NCBI GenBank assembly: GCA_945292135.1
Contig: CALYRA010000033.1
Location: 1-7,855, forward strand
Reading direction: 5' to 3'
Source: an uncultured Dysgonomonas sp.
Lineage (GTDB): Bacteria > Bacteroidota > Bacteroidia > Bacteroidales > Dysgonomonadaceae
DNA: 7,855 nt
Shown in pieces: positions 1-7,500 of this stretch (its first letter is position 1; each line of letters starts with the position of its first letter). Made by a program: the position numbers and the translations under genes. The notes under the pieces were generated by a model, which was not told where the DNA came from, did no database searches, and saw only the letters and a program-made list of their open reading frames with translations.

Positions 1-2888
1 ACAAATAAGTTTTCGGTAGGAATAGCGACAAATCCGTTAGATGATGGCGTTTTCCATCCCCAACTTAAATGCTCTCCTTCATAATCTTCAAAATATAATA
101 AACGGTAACGATGATACCCTTTATGCAAAGCGACGCGACCTGTCGCCATTATCGCCGCATGTGACCCATCATTATTTACGACCGGTTTATTATTAATATA
201 AAGAACGCTTCCGTCATCTGATCTTGTCATAAATTCATATACGCCATCTTCCGGTACAAGGATAATACCTTCGAACGCGTATGCAAAATGATCTTCCTGT
301 TTAGCGTTGGCAATCGTAGGCGTTGGCATGATTCCTTTATCCTTTGCCTGAGTTTTGAACATATCGCTTACTCTGTTAAAATCACCTTCGTAATAAGTGA
401 AATTAGTTCCGTTTTCAGTACCGCCTGCCGCAACAGCCTTTTCTAAAACAGCTTTTGTCGCCACGATATTGAATGTGCCGCTTGGTTGATATCCGTCTTT
501 GAAAGCCTTTGCTTTTATATTTGTCGTAGCGGTTATATGTATTGGTTTTTCATATAAAAATGACGATTCGTCAGGTTCTTTTCCATTTAAAGTATAATAT
601 ATTTTTGCGTTTTCAGTAGCTGAGCCTAAAATTACATCAATATTATCAATAAACAAATCTAAATCATTCAAAGTATAGGGAATGGATACGAAATTACCTT
701 TTGTCAATGATTGAGGAAAGTATTCAGCTTCCGTTGCATGTTGTTTATTAGGATTATCGGTCAAATGATATTCAAGATTTCCCCCATTCATTAGTTGTTT
801 GTAATTTAAGTAATTTTCAGGAATATCGACCCCGTTTAATGTGACTTTATCAATGTACGTATTTTTTAGCGGATCATTAGCCGTAATCGTTAACGTTTTT
901 CCATTCGCTAACTTAATGATCGCTTTATCAAAAAGTGGCGTCGTAACAATGAATTGATCTGTTCCCGGACAAACTTGATAAAAGCCCAAACTACTCAATA
1001 TATACCATGCTGACATTTGTCCGCAATCTTCATTACCGCTAATACCCTCGGGAGTAGGCTTGTATAGTTCGTCCAATATGCGACGAGTCCAATATTGAGT
1101 TTTCCATGGCTGACCCACATAATTGTATAAGTAAGCCATATGGTGGCTTGGCTCATTCCCTTGTCCGTACTGTCCTATCATACCTGTGATGTCCGCCATA
1201 TCGCCATCGACTTTGGATTCGGCTACGAATAAACTATCCAGCGCTGTTATAAATGCTTCACGTCCTCCGAACAGCTGTACTAATCCCTGTACGTCGTGAG
1301 GAACGAAAAATCTGTATTGCCAAGCAGTCGCTTCCGTATAATCACGTCCCGGCGCATAAGGATTGAACGGATACTCCCAATTGCCATCCATACGTTTTCC
1401 TCTGAAGAATTTAGTATATCCGTCAAATACATTAATATAAGACAATGCCCGCTTTTTGTAACGTTCGCTATCCTCGGCATATCCCAATTTTGCAGCAATC
1501 TGAGCAATACACCAATCGTCGTAAGCGTATTCTAAAACGCAAGAGACAGACTCTTTCTTTATATTTGAAGGGATAAAACCATATTTGAGATAGTAATCCG
1601 ACCCTTTTTTGTTCTTGTCCGAAGATACTTTCACGGCTTCATAAATTGTTTTCATGTCATTATCTTTCAGGATATCTTTGATATAAGCGTCTGCAATCAC
1701 GGATACCGAATGATAACCGATCATTGTACCGGTTTCGCCTGCCGATAATGGCCAGATTGGCAATTCGCCCGAAGCGTCATACATTTCTTTGTATGAATAA
1801 ACCATATCATTTACAAGATCCGTATTTATCAAAGTCATCAGCGGATTCCATGCGCGGAAGGTATCCCAAATAGAGAATGCAGAATAATAATTTTTCCCAT
1901 TCGGTACCTGACCTGTTTTCATATCATGACGGCGATATTGTCCGTTGGTATCACTCATAATATTAGGCATTATCATCGAATGATACATAGCTGTATAGAA
2001 GTTCTTTAAATTATCTTCTGTTGGACTTTCTACCGTAATGGCGTTTAATCGTTCCGCCCATCGGGTACGAGCTAAAAGACGTATTGCGTCGAAATCAAAA
2101 TCTTTTACCTCATTTTCAAGATTCAGGCGGGCATTTTCTTCACTGACGGCTGATAGACCAACTTTTGCGACAATTGGCGAACCATCCGATTTTCCAAATA
2201 GGATGACGACCTGTTTATTATCATCTAAAAAATCGGTTGATCTGAAATCTTTTGAAAATTGAGCCACGAAATATACGTACTGATTCGTTACCCATCCTTG
2301 CGAACGCCGCATTCCCGCAATTTCATTGGGAGCGGTTTGTTTTAAAGAAAGCGAATCGATAGTTTCATCGGTTAATAAGTGCGTCATATCTATTACGATT
2401 TTTGCGTCAAGTCCACCGTCAAAAGCGTATCGATGTACGCCTACATACTTCGTTGCCGTAAGTTCGGCTTTAATACCTTCTGTTTTTAAATCGACCGAAT
2501 AATATCCCGGTGAAGCTTTTTCGTCTTTATGGGAGAATGGATATGGGTCAAATATGTAACGACCTTCCGCCCGATGATTTATTTCTTTGGTCGTAGGATG
2601 GAAAAGTATATCGCCCAAATCGATGCAACCCGTTCCGCTCAGATGCGTATGCGAAAATCCAATAATAGTCGAATCCGTGTAGTGATATCCTGAACAGGCG
2701 TCCCAATTGCCTATTCGGGTATCAGGACTTAATTGTACAGCTCCGAATGGGGTAGTTGCCCCCGGATAAGTATGTCCGTGAAAGCCCGTTCCGATAAAGG
2801 GGTCTACATAGTCGATAGCTTCTTTAGGGTTTGATGAACAAGCGGCAAGGGTTGCTGATGCTAAGAAATATAGCAGATGCTTTTTCAT
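1..2888 (-). CDS. GH92-family alpha-mannosidase lipoprotein with C-terminal chitobiase-C-like and PA14-like modules (3' end outside window)
   Basis: Predicted exo-acting, calcium-dependent alpha-mannosidase that releases mannose from glycans. The ATG at 2888 is followed by a short lipoprotein signal with lipobox L14-A-A-C17. The frame then stays open for 962 codons to the window edge. GH92 motifs appear in order: DPFIGTG (29-35), PGATTPFG (42-49), SGYHY (66-70), GFSHTHLSGTG (77-87), TEATAWQY (Glu519), VPHD (529-532), GNEPSHH (Glu579) and GNEDCGQMSAWY (Asp621). By family knowledge, Glu519 is the probable general acid and Asp621 a probable part of the general base; this was placed by motif without an alignment. 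The N-terminal beta-sandwich spans about 25-265 and the catalytic region runs to about 712, the usual end of GH92. Beyond that lie a chitobiase/hexosaminidase C-terminal-like module (about 745-803, IYYTLNGKEP at 763) and a PA14-like module (about 805-962, RSDDGS near 891, NNDGSHA near 905). The final visible residues (PTENLF) look like the end of PA14, so the stop is probably close beyond the edge. It is downstream of the SusC/SusD pair, with a 71-base gap. The family call is firm; the exact linkage specificity is unknown. Confidence 0.95.
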   Translation of the reverse strand, partial: MKKHLLYFLASATLAACSSNPKEAIDYVDPFIGTGFHGHTYPGATTPFGAVQLSPDTRIGNWDACSGYHYTDSTIIGFSHTHLSGTGCIDLGDILFHPTTKEINHRAEGRYIFDPYPFSHKDEKASPGYYSVDLKTEGIKAELTATKYVGVHRYAFDGGLDAKIVIDMTHLLTDETIDSLSLKQTAPNEIAGMRRSQGWVTNQYVYFVAQFSKDFRSTDFLDDNKQVVILFGKSDGSPIVAKVGLSAVSEENARLNLENEVKDFDFDAIRLLARTRWAERLNAITVESPTEDNLKNFYTAMYHSMIMPNIMSDTNGQYRRHDMKTGQVPNGKNYYSAFSIWDTFRAWNPLMTLINTDLVNDMVYSYKEMYDASGELPIWPLSAGETGTMIGYHSVSVIADAYIKDILKDNDMKTIYEAVKVSSDKNKKGSDYYLKYGFIPSNIKKESVSCVLEYAYDDWCIAQIAAKLGYAEDSERYKKRALSYINVFDGYTKFFRGKRMDGNWEYPFNPYAPGRDYTEATAWQYRFFVPHDVQGLVQLFGGREAFITALDSLFVAESKVDGDMADITGMIGQYGQGNEPSHHMAYLYNYVGQPWKTQYWTRRILDELYKPTPEGISGNEDCGQMSAWYILSSLGFYQVCPGTDQFIVTTPLFDKAIIKLANGKTLTITANDPLKNTYIDKVTLNGVDIPENYLNYKQLMNGGNLEYHLTDNPNKQHATEAEYFPQSLTKGNFVSIPYTLNDLDLFIDNIDVILGSATENAKIYYTLNGKEPDESSFLYEKPIHITATTNIKAKAFKDGYQPSGTFNIVATKAVLEKAVAAGGTENGTNFTYYEGDFNRVSDMFKTQAKDKGIMPTPTIANAKQEDHFAYAFEGIILVPEDGVYEFMTRSDDGSVLYINNKPVVNNDGSHAAIMATGRVALHKGYHRYRLLYFEDYEGEHLSWGWKTPSSNGFVAIPTENLF

Positions 2889-2959
2889 GTTGTATTTAAG
2901 TTTTATATGGAAATCCGGAGGGACAAACAGCCCCCGGATTATTATAATATTGAAGTGAA
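2889..2959 (-). other. Intergenic gap between SusD-like and GH92 genes
   Basis: This is the longest non-coding stretch in the window at 71 bases. It contains the hairpin at 2912-2940, flanked by AT-rich sequence on both sides. The bases just before the GH92 ATG read AACTTAAATACAAC, an A/T-rich leader with no Shine-Dalgarno core, as is usual in Bacteroidota. I found no convincing Bacteroidales promoter (TTTG near -33 with TAnnTTTG near -7) before the gene, so the GH92 gene is probably transcribed from the SusC promoter. Confidence 0.6.
2912..2940 (-). promoter_or_regulatory. GC-rich intergenic hairpin between the SusD-like gene and the GH92 gene
   Basis: Seen directly: arms 2931-2940 and 2912-2922 are complementary. 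They form ten base pairs (AATCCGG plus GGG against CCC plus CCGGATT) with one unpaired base at 2919 and an eight-base loop at 2923-2930. The structure lies 20 bases after the SusD-like stop codon and 23 bases before the GH92 ATG. No strong U-run follows it on the transcribed strand, only UUU. It is therefore more likely a leaky terminator, an RNA-processing or stabilising element, or a translation-tuning structure than a full terminator. Such an element would let the transporter genes be expressed more highly than the enzyme; that role is inference. Confidence 0.6.
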
Positions 2960-4579
2960 TCAAAATGAAGAATATCCCGGAAGCGGATTATTTGCCAAAA
3001 CGCCTCTCGAATCGTCTATTTCGATCTGGGGAAGCGCGAAGTGAGCGTTTTTGACAGGATCAAAGTTCCTCGCTCCTCGAGGGTCGGTAGCCGTTGTTGC
3101 AGCTCCATATACTTTTTTAGCCAATCCCCAGCGTACCAGATCATAATGGCGTTCGTCTTCATAAGCTAACTCGCAACGACGCTCCTTCACCAAATCGTCG
3201 AATGTCGGCGAAGCTATTGCTTTAGCCATATTGCCTCCGAAAGCGCGTACACGAACTTCATTGAAGGAAGAAGCTGCGGCAGATACTCCTACATCAGGAT
3301 TTGTCGGGCTTCCGCCGCCTAAAACTATTATTGCTTCCGCATGGATTAATAATACGTCCGAATAGCGTAATAACGGAATGTCTTGTCCCGTTTCCCAATT
3401 CCATCCATCCAAATCGTTATATGCCGCTAAGTACTTTGCGCACATATATCCTGTCTTCATATCAGAAATATCGTTTGTCCGTATCGGTTGAGGCGCCGTA
3501 ATCGTTTTGGCAGGGCGTCCTTCTTTTTTAGCCAGCTCGTTTTCTTCTTTTTGTAACATTTTGATATAGGGAGGATAACTTATCGTATCGCCGACAGTCT
3601 TGACTGTTACTTCGCGACGAAGATCACCCGCTTCATAAGCATCGAAAAGGCTCTTGGTAGGAGCAAAGTAATGCCATCCCGTACCCCCCGACATATTTCC
3701 GGCTAAACAGATAACAGAAGTTACGGTTCCCTGTTGGCGGATAGGTTTGTTAGTTAAGTTAAACAGTACTTCGCTGTTTTTTTCTCCCGCAAGTGAAAAG
3801 AGATGCGCAAAACCATTGTTGTTTGTTTTATCTAAAGAATAATATCCGGAGTTTATAACTTTTTCAGCCGCAATTTTAGCTTCGCTGTATTTGCCCCAAT
3901 GAGCGTATACCTTAGCCAATAATCCGTAAGCTGCCCCTAAATTAGGACGTCCCCAAGCGTTTTCGTCTCCGCTTACTTTTTCTCTTACCCATAAGTTTTG
4001 GTTTTCAAAATGAGTTATAGCTGTTTGCAAATAAGTTTCGATATTCTTATAAGTCTGGGTTTTCGTTTCGCGAGGCTTATTGATGTTATTCGGGTCTTTA
4101 TAGTCATAGAATGGAAGACCCCCATAACGTTTTGCTAAATAGAAATAAGCGTAAGCGCATAAGAAATTGGCTTCTCCCAATATGACATCACGGTCAAAAT
4201 CTGTCATTTCAATATCGGGAGTCGTATGACGCATGACATCATTTGATCGGCGTATTACCTCATACATTAACTGCCAATTTTGGGCTTGTCCGCTCGAACT
4301 ATTGGTATTGCCGGCAATGGTAAATTCGGTAATAGCGGCATCGGCAGGTTTGTCGCGATTGATCGTCATGTCATCGCTGGCAGGGCCTGCCCACCATTGT
4401 CCGCGTCCATAACCTTCTTCGTGATAAAAGGGTTCGTAGGCATCGTCCAAACCGAGTTTGATTTCTTCTTTTGACGACCAGAAAGTTGAATTTCCATACG
4501 GCGACTTGTCAAGGTCGCATGATGATAATACTAAGATACTACCAATGGAGAATAATATTGATTTATATAATAATTTCAT
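2960..4579 (-). CDS. SusD/RagB-family starch-binding-like outer-membrane lipoprotein
   Basis: Complete 539-residue protein, within the normal SusD size range. It is predicted to sit on the outer face of the outer membrane, bind glycan and act as the lid of its partner SusC-like transporter. The N-terminus is a lipoprotein signal with lipobox L18-S-S-C21, followed by acidic residues (C-D-L-D-K), which fits surface export. Family features visible in order: helical TPR-like segments at about 102-125, 134-153 (NFLCAYAYFYLAKRYGG) and 213-243; the RYSDVLLIHAEA motif at 405-416; the ERRCELAYEDER segment at 466-477, leading into DLVRWG at 480-485; and a C-terminal NPLPGY shortly before the stop. Binding-site residues cannot be assigned without a structure. 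The ATG at 4579 is chosen because the signal peptide begins there and it lies 11 bases after the transporter stop, which implies co-transcription and translational coupling. Family assignment is very secure; the ligand is inferred only from the GH92 neighbour. Confidence 0.97.
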   Translation of the reverse strand: MKLLYKSILFSIGSILVLSSCDLDKSPYGNSTFWSSKEEIKLGLDDAYEPFYHEEGYGRGQWWAGPASDDMTINRDKPADAAITEFTIAGNTNSSSGQAQNWQLMYEVIRRSNDVMRHTTPDIEMTDFDRDVILGEANFLCAYAYFYLAKRYGGLPFYDYKDPNNINKPRETKTQTYKNIETYLQTAITHFENQNLWVREKVSGDENAWGRPNLGAAYGLLAKVYAHWGKYSEAKIAAEKVINSGYYSLDKTNNNGFAHLFSLAGEKNSEVLFNLTNKPIRQQGTVTSVICLAGNMSGGTGWHYFAPTKSLFDAYEAGDLRREVTVKTVGDTISYPPYIKMLQKEENELAKKEGRPAKTITAPQPIRTNDISDMKTGYMCAKYLAAYNDLDGWNWETGQDIPLLRYSDVLLIHAEAIIVLGGGSPTNPDVGVSAAASSFNEVRVRAFGGNMAKAIASPTFDDLVKERRCELAYEDERHYDLVRWGLAKKVYGAATTATDPRGARNFDPVKNAHFALPQIEIDDSRGVLANNPLPGYSSF

Positions 4580-4590
4580 GACTGTGATTT
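4580..4590 (-). promoter_or_regulatory. 11-base SusC/SusD junction with weak ribosome binding site
   Basis: Between the TAA of the SusC-like gene and the ATG of the SusD-like gene there are only 11 bases (AAATCACAGTC). No purine-rich Shine-Dalgarno is present. The short spacing supports a single transcript and translation of the lipoprotein gene by coupling with the transporter gene, giving matched amounts of the two partners. The coupling is inference. Confidence 0.55.
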
Positions 4591-7500
4591 TTAGAAGTTG
4601 ATGTTAACGCCGAAGATAAAAGTACGAGGTTGAGGAAATTGTCCGCGGTCAACGCCTATTTCAGTAGAATTGTTTCCTCTTTCATTGGCGTACGCGTTAC
4701 CCAAATCCGGATCGAAACCACTGTATGGAGTGATCGTGAATAAATTTTGGGCAGTGGCGTATAACCTCAACTTTTGAAGTTTTAGTTTGCCGGTTATTTC
4801 TTTGTTGAATGTATAACCTAATGTCAACGTTTTCATTCTTAGATAGCTTCCGCTTTCTACATAATAATCGGAAAAGCGGCTACGGTTTCCGTTTTTATCA
4901 TCTGTCGTTACGCGGGGCAATTTGCCATCAGGATTATTCGTTTCATGGAAACGACCCTTGATCGCAGCATATTGATTATATTGCGGATCAACGAACATTC
5001 CTTCATATTTCAGAGCATTAAATATTTGCGAACCTCCAACGCCTTGAAAAAACATATTCAAATCAAATCCTTTATATGTCAGGTCAATACCAAATCCATA
5101 CGTTACTTTTGGAAATCCGCTACCGATTTTTGTCCGGTCATTGCCATCGATAGACCCGTTTCCGTCTATATCTACAAACTTTATATCTCCGGGCTTGGCA
5201 TCCTTTTGTATCTTTTTGCCATCTTTGTTGATATATGCGTCAATTTCGGCTTGCGTACGAAAAATACCATCTGTTTTATATCCCCATAGATATCCGATAG
5301 GTTGCCCTTTTTCGACGCGATTTATACTACTGCCGCGATAGCTGGTCAGAGAAAAAGGCGTCCCGCCTCCAAGTGAAGTGACTTTGTTACTTACAGTCGC
5401 TATGTTTCCGTACGCTCTTATGCTCAAATCGTTGGTAAGTTTGGTCGTATAAGCTGCATTAAATTCAAAGCCTCTGTTGCGAACTTTTGCTCCATTGACG
5501 ATTTTTCTTTTAAATCCTGACATTGCCGGAATTGGAATGTTTACCAATACGTCTTTTGAATCTTTACTGTAATAATCGAATCCAAAGTCAAAATCGTTAA
5601 GGAATGTAACGTCTATACCGGCGTCATATTGAGTTGTTGTTTCCCATTTCAAATCAGGATTAGGCAATGTGGATTCATATCGTCCTATTGTCGCGTGTTC
5701 TTTATTTCCGAATACTACATTGTATCCGTCATTATCCGTCGAGTTGGCGTATATAGTATATGTCGGATAGAATGGGCTATTGGAGAAGCTAAGATTTTCA
5801 TTTCCTAATTTACCCCAGCTTGCTCTTAATTTCAAGTTCTGAACCTTGCTTTTTAAAGCTTCGAAAAATCGTTCTTCGGATATACGCCAACCTGCCGATA
5901 TGGAAGGGAAATAACCCCATCGGTTGTCTTTCGAAAATTTGGAAGAACCGTCCGCTCGGAAACTTGCGGATAATAAATACTTATCTGCAAACGAATAATC
6001 CGCGCGTCCAAACCATGAATCTAAGGCTTGATCGTTACGTCCGCCCAACATCCACATAATATTGGTGGCTGCTCCTAAATAACGTGATTTTTTGTCTTCC
6101 GAGAGAAATCCTGACCCGCGAGCGTCAGTATATGTTATATTGCGGTATTCGTACGAATGTCCTCCAAGTACCATCAGGTTGTGTCGTTTTATTTGTTTGT
6201 TGAAGCGAATTGTAGTTGTATTCATCCATTTCGTATCTTTTTCGTCATATACAGTCAATTCGTTATTGTTCGATGCGCGACCGGCTTCGGGTACTTTGGG
6301 CGAAAACCAGTTATCGCCCCAGTCTGAACGGTCATACCCAAAATCTGTTTTCAGCGTGAAGTCTTTAAAAAAATTATATTCCGCATAAACATTCCCGAAT
6401 ACGCGGTCACGTTTTTTTGTACGGTCAGCCCTTTTTATTATTCCGACAGGATTTTGAATATCCGGTTTCAAAAGTCCACTTCCACTCAATTTTCCCTCCG
6501 AGTCATACACCGGTACTGAAGGATCGGCGCGAAGCGCTGATATAATGGCTCCCGAAGCTTGCATATCAGGTACAATTTTTTGTTTTGAATGCGAAACCAT
6601 CAGGTTTTCGCCAAACTTGAATCCTTTAAATAATTGTATTTCAGTGTTTACTCGAATAGATGTCCTTTCGAAAGACGTTTCTTTCAATATACCGTCTTGC
6701 GTAAAATTTCCTAACATGACGCTGTAAGTCGCATTTTTTGATCCGCCGGCAACGGATAGGTCATAATTGCCTTGATAGGCTATGTCTTTGAATACTTCGT
6801 CTTGCCAATTCGTTTCTGTGTTTTGTAAGCGATCGTCTGAATATAACTCCATTGTTTTTTTGTAATTAGCTATATCTTCCGGTTTTGGAGATTCCAAATC
6901 ATTGAAAGCGTTTGTATAAGCTTCTTTATGAATCATATTACGATCTTGCGCGTTCAATAACTTCATCTTTTTGGAAGGCGTAGAAAATCCATGATAGGTA
7001 TTTAAACTTACATTAATTTTTTCGCTGTTGAGTTTTCCCCTTTTAGTTTGTATCAATACTACGCCATTTGCTGCGCGCGAACCGTATATAGCGGATGATG
7101 AAGCATCTTTCAATACGTCTACGCGTTCGATATCAGTTGGGCTGACATCATTCATATTTTCCGCAGGCACTCCGTCGATTACATACAATGGTTCTTTATT
7201 GCCAAATGTACCTACGCCACGTATATGGATTGCCGTACCTGCTCCCGGCGCGCCGCTGTTTTGCAAAATGGTAACTCCTGACATACGACCTTGAAGGGCA
7301 TCGGAGATACCTGTCGAAGCCATATCGTTTAAAGTTTCCATTTTTACGGAAGCTACCGCGCCTGTAAGATCGGCTTTGCGTTGTGTGGTATAACCTACTA
7401 CTACGACTTCATCCAACGCTTTGGCATCCTCTTTCATCTGAATGTCGATAGTATTCTTATTATCAACTTTAATCTCTTGAGTCGTGAAACCAATATATTT

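Noticed and set aside
1280..1507. Minus-strand open frame of 75 codons
   Set aside because: It overlaps the GH92 catalytic region in another frame. The GH92 frame there reads TEATAWQY, VPHD and other family motifs without interruption.
2889..2959. A separate promoter for the GH92 gene
   Set aside because: A TTTG occurs only inside the hairpin loop, and no TAnnTTTG element sits at a suitable spacing before the ATG.
3775..3783. Run of A on the coding strand of the SusD-like gene as a possible frameshift or phase-variation site
   Set aside because: It is only seven bases long. The frame is intact on both sides and the family similarity continues, so it reads as ordinary Lys and Asn codons.
5150..5190. 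Asp-rich DIDGNGSIDGND loop as an unusual EF-hand or dockerin insertion
   Set aside because: This loop is common in the barrel region of SusC-family proteins, so it is not a special feature here.
4945..5289. Plus-strand open frame of 114 codons
   Set aside because: It lies wholly antisense inside the transporter barrel region. It shows no recognisable domain and no ribosome binding site, and the opposite strand has clear protein family conservation.
6092..6388. Plus-strand open frame of 98 codons
   Set aside because: It is antisense to the SusC-like barrel, with low-complexity composition typical of a shadow frame.
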